DNA of 54,023 bases from Thermoplasmata archaeon. GTDB lineage: Archaea; Thermoplasmatota; Thermoplasmata; Thermoplasmatales; Thermoplasmataceae. Numbering within the stretch: position 1 is the stretch's first letter; every line of letters begins with the position of its first letter. Location of the stretch: contig JAJZLK010000049.1 of NCBI GenBank assembly GCA_021803655.1, forward strand, positions 1 through 54,023, written 5' to 3'. Position numbers and translations under genes: made by a program. Shown piece by piece: positions 42,403 to 51,239 of the stretch. The notes below the pieces were generated by a model. It did not search any database, was not told where the DNA came from, and saw only the letters and a program-made list of their open reading frames with translations.

Positions 42403-42827
42403 GTACCCCTATTTACATAGACGGGACCAAATCCATATATGGGAAGATTTCAGCGTATGTTGCCAAGAAGCTCCTTGAAGGTGAGGAGATAGTCATAGTG
42501 AACGCCAATGAAGTCATAGTCACCGGCGGACGCGAATTTGTTCTTGGAAAGTTCAGGGAGAGAAGGGACATAGGGAGCGTCAGAAAAGGTCCTTACTACC
42601 CGAGAACATCAGACCAGATACTGAGGAGAAGCATTGCAGCCATGCTCCCAAGGAAGAGTTCAAGCGGAAAGGAGGCACTGAGCAAGTGCACAGTTTATGC
42701 TGGCGTCCCCAGGGACCTGAAGAATGCAGAGTTCCAGAAAGTCGAGAAGGCAGTATCTGACAAGGTAAACGGGTTTGTGACACTGGCTGAAGTGAGCAGA
42801 CATCTTGGTGCGAAGGTGAGGAATTGA
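42399..42827 (+). CDS. rpl13: 50S ribosomal protein L13
   Basis: 142 residues. YIDGTKSIYGKISAYVAKKL, VNANEVIVTGG, GPYYPRTSDQILRRSIAAML and VYAGVP are the archaeal L13 signature. It overlaps L18e by four bases (ATGA) and S9 by four. Confidence 0.95.
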   Translation: MSTPIYIDGTKSIYGKISAYVAKKLLEGEEIVIVNANEVIVTGGREFVLGKFRERRDIGSVRKGPYYPRTSDQILRRSIAAMLPRKSSSGKEALSKCTVYAGVPRDLKNAEFQKVEKAVSDKVNGFVTLAEVSRHLGAKVRN

Positions 42828-43225
42828 AAGGACCGATTTTAACATCCGGAAAGAGGAAAACTGCAGTCGCTAAGGCTGCAACCAGGAAGGGTAAAGGTAT
42901 CATAACAATCAACGGGCTGCCTGTTGAATTCTATCCAGTCGATCTGCTCAAGGAGAAAATACTTGAGCCCATCAGGCTGATAGGGGACAAGGCTTCCCAT
43001 GTGAATATTGACGTTGTCGTGCACGGAGGAGGACCGACGGGACAGGCAGATGCCTCCAGGACTGCCATTGCCAAAGGTATCGTCAGTTACTTTAAGGACG
43101 ATGCAATCTCAGAGTCATTCAAGCAGTACGACAGGACTCTTCTTGTGAACGACATTAGAAGGAAGTTGCCGAAGAAACCATACGGTTCCGGTGCAAGAGC
43201 AAAGAGGCAGAAGTCGTACAGGTGA
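42824..43225 (+). CDS. rps9: 30S ribosomal protein S9
   Basis: 133 residues. SGKRKTAVAKA, GGGPTGQADASRTAIAKGI and the basic C-terminal PYGSGARAKRQKSYR, which reaches the P-site, are intact. Starts at TTG 42824 overlapping the L13 stop, so translation is coupled. Confidence 0.95.
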   Translation: MKGPILTSGKRKTAVAKAATRKGKGIITINGLPVEFYPVDLLKEKILEPIRLIGDKASHVNIDVVVHGGGPTGQADASRTAIAKGIVSYFKDDAISESFKQYDRTLLVNDIRRKLPKKPYGSGARAKRQKSYR

Positions 43226-43229
43226 TCAA

Positions 43230-43448
43230 ATGATAATTCCGGTAAGATGTTTCAGCTGTGGGAAAGTAGTGGCCTCCGATTACAGAAAATTTGTCGCAAA
43301 GATCAGTGAAATCAAGGATTCCGGAAAGAAGGTCGATGCGACAGTGATCAGCAAGACCCTTGACGATCTGGGAGTCGAAAGGTACTGCTGCCGCAGGATG
43401 ATTCTATCTCACACGGAACTTATCGATGAGGTCCTGCCTTTTTCGTGA
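43230..43448 (+). CDS. rpoN: DNA-directed RNA polymerase subunit RpoN (Rpb10 homologue)
   Basis: 72 residues. The zinc-binding N-terminus MIIPVRCFSCGKV and the atypical adjacent pair YCCRRM are diagnostic of Rpb10. A short in-frame extension from 43191 lies inside S9 and is rejected. In other archaea rpoK, eno and S2 usually follow; here tRNA-Pro follows at once and then non-conserved genes. Confidence 0.95.
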   Translation: MIIPVRCFSCGKVVASDYRKFVAKISEIKDSGKKVDATVISKTLDDLGVERYCCRRMILSHTELIDEVLPFS

Positions 43449-43449
43449 A

Positions 43450-43522
43450 GGGACCGTGGGGTAGTTTGGTATCCTACCAGCTTGGGGTGTTGGTAACTTG
43501 AGTTCAAATCTCAACGGTCCCA
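43450..43522 (+). tRNA. tRNA-Pro (anticodon GGG)
   Basis: 73 nt. The acceptor arms GGGACCG/CGGTCCC pair fully with discriminator A. Anticodon stem CCAGC/GTTGG encloses TTGGGGT, giving GGG. T-arm GTTCAAATC. No intron, no encoded CCA. It starts two bases after the rpoN stop, so it is probably co-transcribed and processed. Confidence 0.95.
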
Positions 43523-43613
43523 TGACCTATACGTGTAGATATAAAAGACCGAAAACCGTACCGCTATTTTATATTCATCTTCAACAATTTTAATTCGCCA
43601 TTAAACATATTGC

Positions 43614-43778
43614 ATGAAGAAGAACTTCCCAGCAACCTTTGGTTTATTTCTCAATCCCTTGTCATTCCTGATTTTCTGCCTAAAATCCCTCGGTCCTCTT
43701 TCCGATGTTCATTTATCCATTACCCTTTATCTTAATGTCATTTGGCTTTTGTCGCGGATTAGTCTCTTCTTCATTTGA
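43614..43778 (+). CDS. Possible small hydrophobic protein, 54 residues
   Basis: ATG 43614 to TGA 43778 encodes a basic start (MKKN) and two hydrophobic stretches (ATFGLFLNPLSFLIFCL and LSITLYLNVIWLLS). An AATTTTAATT box at 43586-43595 stands 23 bp ahead, as for leaderless genes here. Against it: T-rich intergenic DNA readily encodes Phe/Leu-rich frames by chance, and no family is recognised. Confidence 0.22.
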   Translation: MKKNFPATFGLFLNPLSFLIFCLKSLGPLSDVHLSITLYLNVIWLLSRISLFFI

Positions 43779-43803
43779 GTTCTATATATCAATAAAAATT
43801 AGT

Positions 43804-43821
43804 CTATCGCTTTATCGATAG
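43804..43821 (-). terminator. Hairpin terminator candidate for the giant surface-protein gene
   Basis: CTATCG-N6-CGATAG, perfect six-base arms, about 100 bp beyond the stop of the minus-strand surface gene. Read on that strand, the hairpin is followed by ACTAATTTTTATTG, a T-rich run of the kind where archaeal polymerase terminates. Confidence 0.4.
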
Positions 43822-43871
43822 TACTCTCGAAATATGTGTAATTCCTAGAGCTAGTACCAGGATCGTAAGAA

Positions 43872-43918
43872 AAATTTGGAAATCATTTGAGGATTTCCAA
43901 TTGTGTGTCTTCCAAGCT
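43872..43918 (-). pseudogene. Remnant: last 13 codons of an MFS gene, duplicate of the tcu-cluster MFS tail
   Basis: This 47-bp segment matches 49522-49568 at 43 of 47 positions. On the minus strand it reads in frame VSLEDTQLEILK-stop, against SLEDIQLEILK-stop at the end of the intact MFS gene at 49533, and the similarity continues a few bases past both stop codons. It begins exactly where the giant surface-protein gene ends. Most of the differences are silent, so the piece was once coding. It is a scar of gene replacement or of deletion between two MFS copies. Confidence 0.8.
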
Positions 43919-46900
43919 CACTTCCTGCCGCGTATTCTCAGCACATATACTGCAGCACCGGCTGCAGCTACAACCACTACGACCACGGCAATGATTCCGG
44001 CATCAGTAAGCGAAAGGCCGCCGGTGTTACTATTGCTACTGAATTTGACCTGCACACTCGCACCAGAACCGTTAACGGTGACATTGCCAGTTCCGTTTGT
44101 AAGAGTGTATCCGGATACACTGTTCACGGAGTAGGAATAACTACCGTTTGGCAGGGATATGGAAATCACGTCAGAAGTAGAGTTAGTTGTCTTTCCGGAA
44201 TAGTTGGTTCCATCAATCTCCACGTACCATGTTATGCCGGATGAAAGACCGGTTTCCCTCACGTTCACCGTATACGTGACCAGGGTGAAGTTCGCCTGCA
44301 CCTGTTCTGCTGAACCGGATAGTCTGAAACTTCCTGACGATCCAGAATATGATGAGTTACTGCTCTGTGCTGTAAATGTGTAAAGAGTGTTATTTTCTGC
44401 CAAGAACGTAACGGATGACCCGGATGTGCTGAAGACTTCGCCGTTGCTCAGCTTGAGGGTCCAGGTGGTTCCAGTAGGAAGCCCTTTCTCAATCACTGTG
44501 ACATTGTAGTATGTCTGAGGTGAAATCACCGTCACGACGTCACCTGCCATGTCTACCGCATATATCTTCTGGTTCATGGGGTCAAAGAACATTGAGACCA
44601 CACCGGACGAGTTCAGTCCGCGGAAACTGCTGATCACCTGGTTGGTTTCCGGATTGACAACGGTGAAGTTTGACGATGCCGTTGGTTTAAACGATGAGAC
44701 TGAACTGAAGTACATGTACCCGTTCAGTGGGTCATAATATCCTGCTGTAACATTGTTCCCGGAATATGTGTTTCCGCCTGCACTTCCGTTCAGGTCAATG
44801 GTTCCGGTGAAGGTGTCATTGACTTCATTGAACACCATCACATAACCCAGTCCTGATCCTGAGACGTAGAGTGTGCCAGGCTTTCCTGCTATGACCTGGA
44901 TTGCATTAAACCCGGCAGGCAGGGCATATTGGCTCACCGATCCTGTGCTTGTGTTGTACACAGACAGGTTATCCGAGGATGAGTTGAGGTAGAACAGATT
45001 TCCGCCGAATGGTAGCATTACCATCCTGCTCAGGCCACTGCTGCTGGCAATCTGGTGCACTGAAACGGCGCTGGAAACAGCGTTGACGGCAAACAGTGTA
45101 CCTGTTGAGTTTGTCACATAGACCATATTCCCGGAGCCTGTTATGACACTGTTCAGATTTCCATGCAGATGCACCACGCTGTCAATGGTAAGATTGGACG
45201 GATATAGTGAAACCAGATTGTCATATGCAGCATCAATCACATAGAACATCGAATTGAAGGGGTCGTAGTACGCAGTCACGGGAACCATATAGCTCCCATT
45301 CTGGTATTGGAGATGCAGGTTCGAGTTGACACTCCCGTTCGTTGTAAAGTACTGGTTCAGCAATGGTGGCAAATTATGCTGGAAAACAGGCATCAGCATT
45401 ATTCCCAGGGTTGGATCATAGGCACTGTAGGATGATTCCGATCCTTTTAAGAACGGGATGTACGAGTTCCCGAAATAATCCGTTCCGTTGTACATGTCTA
45501 TTGTCTGGCTCACCGCACCGTATGTCTGGTTCCGGGGAGACTGGAACAGCACACTAACAGTAGAATTGGCCAGACCAACAGTGACCGGGAGGCTTGCCGG
45601 ATATGCTCCATATGATCCAGATCCGGAGATATATGCATTGTACATTCCTGGTGATACTGCAAAGCCAATGGAACCTGTGATCGAGGAATTTGTCATTGAT
45701 CCCAAGGTAACAGACCAGCTCTTTCCGGTAGGCAATCCGGTCTCGTTGAAGTTAACATGATAGTGTGAATAGAACAGCAGGTTCTGTGCTGATCCGTTGA
45801 CGACAAAATAGCCATGGATCGGTTGTACCCCGCTGTAGCTGGATGTGATGTTAAAGGCGTATGTTCCGTCTGGAAGCGGAAGAAAGACGTTCTTGCCAGC
45901 TGTCTGCGTAGAATTATAGACCTGTGCAAGTGTACTGTCGGACGATGGCTGTACCTGGAGATTCCATGTGCTCCCCTTTGGAACCATATTTCCCACTTCA
46001 ATGGTTACATTATAGGTCTGTGCGGGAGAAATTTCCTCAAGGTACCCGTTGATGTGGTCTGTTGCAAGGAGCATCTGGGCACCTGGTATATAAGCCATAT
46101 ATCCTCCCCCTGACAGTGACGCAGAATTGATGGACCCGACGGTCTTGTTGATCATGGGGTTGAAGATTGTAACATTGTCAGATCCAGACTGCGTGATATA
46201 TATCAGGCCGTTTGACGGATTGATGGATATGCTCTGCTGTGGGCTTCCAAGAGGTATCGGGTTATAGGGGGTGGAACCCCCCGAAATGTAGTTTATTTTT
46301 GACTCGTTTATCACAAACATGCTGCTGTTATTCCCGTTTGCAATGTAGATTGAGTTTGTGTACTGGTCATATACTACCTGTGACGGGTAGGATGCGGTGA
46401 CGAAGTATGGGACGGTCACGTTGTAGCTGCTAGCGTTGATTATGTTTATATTCGAGTCAAGTTGTGCAACGTAGACCTGGTTTGTCACGTTGCTGTATGT
46501 CAAAGCTTCAGGATTCGAGCCCACGCCAATTGTTTTCACCTGCGTCAAATTGCTGAGGTCGATCACCCCGACTGAATTGATGGCTGACATGGCGACAAAC
46601 AGAGTGTTATTCTGGCTGTCATAGGCGAGACCATCAGGAAAGGAGGTCCCGGTTAAGCTCACGGTTGCCTTGACGGTGTCAGTGCTGGGATTTATCAGAG
46701 CCACCCTGTAAGACCCCGCTGTTGCAAACACTGTATTGTTGGCATAAAGGACGGAATGAACATAGCTAGGCATCGATATGGTCGTAACCAGCGTTCCATT
46801 CAGGGAATATGCATAGACTAAACTACTTCCAGTGGCGACATATACATATCCATTCACAGGGTCATACGCAAGATCTGGATGCGATCCAGACGGGACAGAC

Positions 46901-47970
46901 ATGAATGGTGCAGCATATCCGGAGGCGCTGTTGTAATTCAGGGTTGAATCAGGCATGGCGACGTTGTTTACAGAGATCATCTGCTGCAGCACAGGATCAT
47001 AGACCATGGCGGCAGGCCTGCCCTGGGTACCGATTGTCGCAGGCAGTGTCTGTAGTATGGATTCCGTGGCCGGATTAAGGACGGAAATATTCCCGGACTT
47101 TGAATTGGCGATGTAAACGTAACCGTTGGCCGGATCATATGCTACCCCCTCCGGCTCACTCCCTGGAACCACGTTCTTCAGAAGCGTGTTGTTCACGGTG
47201 TTGATTATGGAAACATTGTACTCCTGAGGGTATCCGGATATTAATGCATTGAAATCCTGATCTGTAACGTAGAGCATCTTGTTGACCGGATCGAAGGCAA
47301 GCCCGTACGGCTGCTGTCCCACTAAGATTCTTGCTACTGGTGTCCCGGACTGTGAAAGTGCCCAGACTACGTTGTCATGGTGATCTGCAACGTAAATATA
47401 CCCGTTGTACGGATCAAATGCCACTCCATAAGGGGTCCCAGACGGCATTGGTATGGTGCTTACACTATTGTTTGTCACATTTACGACCCAGATAACACCC
47501 GATCCAGAGTACAGAGCAGAAACGTACAGGGTCTCGCTCAGGGGGTCATACGCACCGAATTGCGGATTGCCGGCAAGGCTTACCGTTGCAATGACGGTGT
47601 TGGTTACTGAACTTATCACACTCATGTTTCCAGAATTATAATTTTCCACATACAGGTCATGATTGTAAGGCACGTACGTTATCCCCATCGGTTGTGAGCC
47701 GACGCTTATGTTCGCGACCGAAACGCCTGAGAAGGCGTTTATTACTGTGACATTGTTGCTGTAACTGTTGGTAACGTAAAGTTCCTGATTGTAAGGATCA
47801 TATGTTCCGCCGTGGGAGTTGTTTCCATCCGGGTACTGACCGATTGGACCGTTCTGTTGCACGGCAGCAATGTTCGAGCCGGGAGCGGTGGCCGTTGAAT
47901 GACCGGTTCCGTTCAGGACAACAAGAAATCCAGAAAAGACCAGAGCCATAACAAGTAGCAAAGCCTTCAT
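43918..47970 (-). CDS. Giant surface protein: YVTN-type beta-propeller repeats, C-terminal membrane anchor
   Basis: 1350 residues. Signal peptide KALLLVMALVFSGFLVVLNG at the N-terminus. Then about a dozen propeller-blade repeats of the YVTN/NHL kind (for example GITYVPYNHDLYVENYNSGN and GVAYDPANGYVYIANSKSGN), interrupted near residue 690 by domains with ETGLPTGKSWSVTLG, followed by more blades and by two further GLPTGTTW/GLSSGITW domains (PEGA-like), and a final helix AGIIAVVVVVVAAAGAAVYVL with RIRGRK as stop-transfer. Outside-facing adhesion or S-layer-associated protein. Start ATG 47970 lies 27 bp after the TATA box, which rules out the TTG at 47994. Confidence 0.88.
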   Translation of the reverse strand: MKALLLVMALVFSGFLVVLNGTGHSTATAPGSNIAAVQQNGPIGQYPDGNNSHGGTYDPYNQELYVTNSYSNNVTVINAFSGVSVANISVGSQPMGITYVPYNHDLYVENYNSGNMSVISSVTNTVIATVSLAGNPQFGAYDPLSETLYVSALYSGSGVIWVVNVTNNSVSTIPMPSGTPYGVAFDPYNGYIYVADHHDNVVWALSQSGTPVARILVGQQPYGLAFDPVNKMLYVTDQDFNALISGYPQEYNVSIINTVNNTLLKNVVPGSEPEGVAYDPANGYVYIANSKSGNISVLNPATESILQTLPATIGTQGRPAAMVYDPVLQQMISVNNVAMPDSTLNYNSASGYAAPFMSVPSGSHPDLAYDPVNGYVYVATGSSLVYAYSLNGTLVTTISMPSYVHSVLYANNTVFATAGSYRVALINPSTDTVKATVSLTGTSFPDGLAYDSQNNTLFVAMSAINSVGVIDLSNLTQVKTIGVGSNPEALTYSNVTNQVYVAQLDSNINIINASSYNVTVPYFVTASYPSQVVYDQYTNSIYIANGNNSSMFVINESKINYISGGSTPYNPIPLGSPQQSISINPSNGLIYITQSGSDNVTIFNPMINKTVGSINSASLSGGGYMAYIPGAQMLLATDHINGYLEEISPAQTYNVTIEVGNMVPKGSTWNLQVQPSSDSTLAQVYNSTQTAGKNVFLPLPDGTYAFNITSSYSGVQPIHGYFVVNGSAQNLLFYSHYHVNFNETGLPTGKSWSVTLGSMTNSSITGSIGFAVSPGMYNAYISGSGSYGAYPASLPVTVGLANSTVSVLFQSPRNQTYGAVSQTIDMYNGTDYFGNSYIPFLKGSESSYSAYDPTLGIMLMPVFQHNLPPLLNQYFTTNGSVNSNLHLQYQNGSYMVPVTAYYDPFNSMFYVIDAAYDNLVSLYPSNLTIDSVVHLHGNLNSVITGSGNMVYVTNSTGTLFAVNAVSSAVSVHQIASSSGLSRMVMLPFGGNLFYLNSSSDNLSVYNTSTGSVSQYALPAGFNAIQVIAGKPGTLYVSGSGLGYVMVFNEVNDTFTGTIDLNGSAGGNTYSGNNVTAGYYDPLNGYMYFSSVSSFKPTASSNFTVVNPETNQVISSFRGLNSSGVVSMFFDPMNQKIYAVDMAGDVVTVISPQTYYNVTVIEKGLPTGTTWTLKLSNGEVFSTSGSSVTFLAENNTLYTFTAQSSNSSYSGSSGSFRLSGSAEQVQANFTLVTYTVNVRETGLSSGITWYVEIDGTNYSGKTTNSTSDVISISLPNGSYSYSVNSVSGYTLTNGTGNVTVNGSGASVQVKFSSNSNTGGLSLTDAGIIAVVVVVVAAAGAAVYVLRIRGRK

Positions 47971-47992
47971 TTTCGCATTTATAGGGAACACC

Positions 47993-48000
47993 AATTTATA
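47993..48000 (-). promoter_or_regulatory. TATA box of the giant surface-protein gene
   Basis: The minus strand reads TATAAATT centred 27 bp before ATG 47970; leaderless transcript. Confidence 0.6.
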
Positions 48001-48162
48001 TCGTCAATCATTTAATAATACTTTTCCTCATCCGAATTTGAAATCAGAATCCGATTGGCGTTCCCTATCTCCAGTGATCAGGCCGTCCTTTATCACTTCT
48101 GAGATTCTTGAATATAAGGAGATAGTTAAATCAGCTCATCAAAGTTAATATGTAGTCATTAT

Positions 48163-49068
48163 TTGCTAATACCATTGAGATGCCCTGTCTGTCTTTCGGT
48201 GCCCAGCCATTCCACTTTTCGTGAAGTGAGCGACCATTTCATTGAGAGAGCGTCGGATAGCGATTCAGATCATATTATGTGGCTCAACCGGAACATTTCA
48301 AGCAGTAAGATAGACTCTGGAGAACTTTCAAGGCGATTAAAAGAATTTATTCAGGTCGAAGATGGAATGATTTCAAGCTGGGTGAGACGTATTTTCATAA
48401 ACACATTCTTTCTTGAACCACCCCACCCGTACATTTCCCTTCAACAGGATCCTCCCGGCTGGCTACTGGCCGGTTATGCAGCAGAACATTATCACTTTCT
48501 CAGACAGTGGGTAAGATCCTGTGCCAGTATCATATCAAACACGGATAACGTGGAAGCTCAAGAATACGAAATTGAAAACATTTCTACCGAATATAGCGGT
48601 CATAACGGCGTCCCTTCACATCTGGAACTTCTCCTTAGAATGGGAGAGTCTTATGGTGTGAAAAGATCTGATATTGTAAAAAGCAAGCCTTTGAAGGAAA
48701 CATCTGAAGCAATCTCGAAATGGGACACAATATGCAGGGAACTCCCGTTTAATTTTGCCATGGCGTCGATGCATTCCCTGGAACTGATTGCCACCAGAGG
48801 ACTCGAGAAATATGGTGCGAGATATCCATATTTTAACCCTAAGATTCTAGAAAACGGTTCTGTTACTAAAGAAGCTAGAGAATTCCTGAAGGCGGGCTAT
48901 ATGGCGGACGCCTCACATTCATCAGTTGCTCTTTCAATTGTGGACAAGTACACAGAAAAGGAGGATTATGAAGACCTTAAGGCGGTGGTTCTGGTTTCAA
49001 TAAATGCTTTTTACCAGTATCTTGGAGCAAGGATTAGAAGGGGGAAGATGCTTGAAACGAAACTATAG
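48163..49068 (+). CDS. Iron-containing redox enzyme family protein (PqqC/TENA/heme-oxygenase-like fold)
   Basis: 301 residues, all helical. His/Glu-rich helices WLLAGYAAEHYHFLRQWV, HLELLLRMGESYGV and GYMADASHSSVALSIVDKYT supply plausible metal ligands of the heme-oxygenase-like diiron group. An N-terminal CPVC suggests half of a zinc knuckle. The frame opens at TTG 48163 with no Shine-Dalgarno sequence; the true start is uncertain. Overlaps the following zinc-finger gene by 17 bases, so the two act together. Oxidase or oxygenase function is inference. Confidence 0.7.
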   Translation: MLIPLRCPVCLSVPSHSTFREVSDHFIERASDSDSDHIMWLNRNISSSKIDSGELSRRLKEFIQVEDGMISSWVRRIFINTFFLEPPHPYISLQQDPPGWLLAGYAAEHYHFLRQWVRSCASIISNTDNVEAQEYEIENISTEYSGHNGVPSHLELLLRMGESYGVKRSDIVKSKPLKETSEAISKWDTICRELPFNFAMASMHSLELIATRGLEKYGARYPYFNPKILENGSVTKEAREFLKAGYMADASHSSVALSIVDKYTEKEDYEDLKAVVLVSINAFYQYLGARIRRGKMLETKL

Positions 49069-49357
49069 TGGGTGTGCTCTTTGTGATGCAACATGGGGTG
49101 ACTATTGGAGGGAAGTGGAGGGAGAGAACATGTTTTTCTGCTGTAATGTCTGCGCAGATGCCTTTGAGAATATGGTTCTGAAATTGAAGGAAGTCACCCG
49201 CTGGCCTGCTGTGGGATCAGTTGAAATTTCCGGGAATTATAGCAAGGGCCGAACGTGTAATGCTTCTTCCCCTGACGGCGACAACGTGAAGTACTTTTTC
49301 AGGCACGAGAACGGGGACATTACCGAGTTCAAGTTACTGTCAACCACCCACGACTGA
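49052..49357 (+). CDS. Small Cys-rich zinc protein, TA0938-like
   Basis: 101 residues from TTG 49052, chosen because GAAGGGGGA precedes it and an upstream ATG at 49004 lies deep inside the previous gene. CALC and CCNVC near the start form a treble-clef or TRASH-like zinc site; the rest is a small beta domain. It resembles the Thermoplasma acidophilum zinc-binding protein TA0938 (structure known, function unknown). It overlaps and probably partners the PqqC/TENA-like enzyme. Confidence 0.68.
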   Translation: MKRNYSGCALCDATWGDYWREVEGENMFFCCNVCADAFENMVLKLKEVTRWPAVGSVEISGNYSKGRTCNASSPDGDNVKYFFRHENGDITEFKLLSTTHD

Positions 49358-49532
49358 AGCGTCGGCTTTCCCAGTTCATGGTGATTATCTTATTACAACC
49401 AAATAGCAAACCAGGTTTCAAATAAGCCCGGGAAATGCAGGAGCCAGTGGGTTTTTCGGCGGGTTCGAAGCAGCATATCCTGCTTATTTAAGAAAAAAAA
49501 GATGTTTCAATTAAAAATAAGAAATTTGGAAA

Positions 49533-50912
49533 TCACTTGAGGATTTCCAACTGTATGTCTTCCAGGCTCTTCCGGTCTATCTTCTTCCTGTACAGGCCGA
49601 TAAACGCGACGAATGTTCCTAACAGACCTATTACACCGTAGACGGAAAACAGGAGCACCACATTCTTGTTGGCGAACAAGAGTGGAGTCAGAAGAAGTCC
49701 GATAACGCTGGCTATTCTGTCTCCTGTCATGACCACACCGCTTGAGAAGCCCCTGAACTCAGTCGGGAACAGTTCTGACCCGGCATTTCTCATGACCGGA
49801 ACAGCGATGAAGGCGAAGAACGAGAGGCCCATGAACACTCCGAACAGTGCCAGAGGGTTATGATATACCAGCAGGACTGTAAAGGAGAATATGGCTTCCA
49901 TTCCCCCTCCGATAACCACCCATCTTAACCTTCCCACGGTCTCGATCGTCCTTGCGATCAGAATCGTCGCAACAACCTGCACACCGAGGAAAGAGGCACT
50001 GTAGAGAAGGGAACCGGACTTTGAAACCCCAAGGGACGAAAGTATGGTGGGGTTCAGTGTAGAAAGAGCTCCAGGAATGAGGTTGAAGCAGAGGACTGCG
50101 ACAAAAACAGGGAGGATCATCATGAAATACTTCATGTAGTGTTTCCTGATGTTAGCCTTCTGGTCAGCGAATACAGACTTTCTTGAAGCCTCCAGATCTG
50201 AAGAACTGAACGATACCCCGCTTGCTCTTTTTATGCTGAGAGCCGCAGCATCATACTTGCCCTTCCCTATTGCCCATCTGGGAGATTCCGGAAGAGACGT
50301 TCTCAGGAGCATACCGATTATTGCCGGAACTGCAACTGAGCCAAGCATAATCCTCCATTCATCCGGCGAAGGACCTATCGTGACGAAGAGCAGATACCCG
50401 AACAGATATGCGGATACGCCACCAAGAGTGAACCCGACCCACAGGTATGAGATTCCCCTTCCCCTGTACTTTGAAGGCATGAATTCGGATACAATCGTCA
50501 TTGCCGCAGGATAGTCAGCACCGGTGACGAATCCTATGAGAAACCTCAGGATGTTGAGTTCAAGAGGAGTCTGGGCAAAAGCCGACAGTATGCTGAACAG
50601 TGCTGTGAAGGCAAGGGTCATGATGAACGTAATACACCTTCCTACCAGGTCAACAATTGATCCCATTGTGAAGACACCAAGTACTGCACCGATGAAGAGA
50701 AGAGATGCAGTGAACGCGAAGTTGCTCGTGTTCCCCAGCAGATTTGGTATTATACTAAAAGTGCTTGCCCCGAACGCCTGAATAACATATAAATCTGTAA
50801 AAGCACCCAGTGCGGCTATAACTGCTAATTTCTTGTGGAAACTGGTATACTTTGCGCTATTCAAAGCGGTGATCGGTGCAAAACCTATATCACCTGATGA
50901 CGATTCTGTCAT
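49533..50912 (-). CDS. MFS transporter of the tricarballylate-like cluster
   Basis: 459 residues, 12 helices, sugar-porter/aromatic-acid type MFS. Signatures: GSIVDLVGRC in the first loop, FMPSKYRGRGISY, LPESPRWAIGKGKYD before the central loop, and ELFPTEFRGFSSG in the second half. By position next to LysR, TcuB and TcuA it probably imports citrate-like tricarboxylates, as TcuC does in Salmonella. Last residues SLEDIQLEILK recur in the scar at 43872-43918. TATA box on the minus strand at 50938-50947, leaderless. Confidence 0.83.
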   Translation of the reverse strand: MTESSSGDIGFAPITALNSAKYTSFHKKLAVIAALGAFTDLYVIQAFGASTFSIIPNLLGNTSNFAFTASLLFIGAVLGVFTMGSIVDLVGRCITFIMTLAFTALFSILSAFAQTPLELNILRFLIGFVTGADYPAAMTIVSEFMPSKYRGRGISYLWVGFTLGGVSAYLFGYLLFVTIGPSPDEWRIMLGSVAVPAIIGMLLRTSLPESPRWAIGKGKYDAAALSIKRASGVSFSSSDLEASRKSVFADQKANIRKHYMKYFMMILPVFVAVLCFNLIPGALSTLNPTILSSLGVSKSGSLLYSASFLGVQVVATILIARTIETVGRLRWVVIGGGMEAIFSFTVLLVYHNPLALFGVFMGLSFFAFIAVPVMRNAGSELFPTEFRGFSSGVVMTGDRIASVIGLLLTPLLFANKNVVLLFSVYGVIGLLGTFVAFIGLYRKKIDRKSLEDIQLEILK

Positions 50913-51239
50913 GTTATTAAGTGCATAAATTCTGTGCTATATAAATATTTGTTTGCGAATATTGGTGTACTTATATTTATTATATTAATAGATTCTTTGT
51001 CGCGATCATCCTCAATGATCCATCATGCAACAGGATGGAGAACCCAGAGACGCCGGGCTATCCAGAAGGTAGTTACCGGGATTCACACATCGGAAACGTC
51101 CAGCATAATCTCCTGGCCTCAATCGCCGGTATAGGCCACGGATCATTGTTCTTCGTTACACTGTATTGAGAAACGTGAATCCCGTTAATCAATGTCCCGC
51201 GCTGGTTCCCTGCCTGACGGAATAATGTTCTCGCAATGT
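50913..51239. other. 327-bp spacer with inverted repeats, no supported gene
   Basis: Between the MFS and LysR genes, both on the minus strand. It carries the MFS promoter (minus-strand TATTTATATA, 50938-50947), a perfect inverted pair CGGGATTCAC at 51077-51086 with GTGAATCCCG at 51175-51184, and AATGATCC/GGATCATT near 51014 and 51140. No reading frame is convincing. It could be the remains of a mobile element or a regulatory leader. Confidence 0.4.

Larger units (their letters stand above)
43523..43917. other. 395-bp A/T-rich spacer behind tRNA-Pro
   Basis: Holds a possible 54-residue ORF (43614-43778), a hairpin (43804-43821) and the MFS-gene scar at 43872-43918. Nothing else was seen. No direct repeat of the tRNA-Pro 3' end (integrase attachment site) was found elsewhere in the window. 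Confidence 0.5.
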
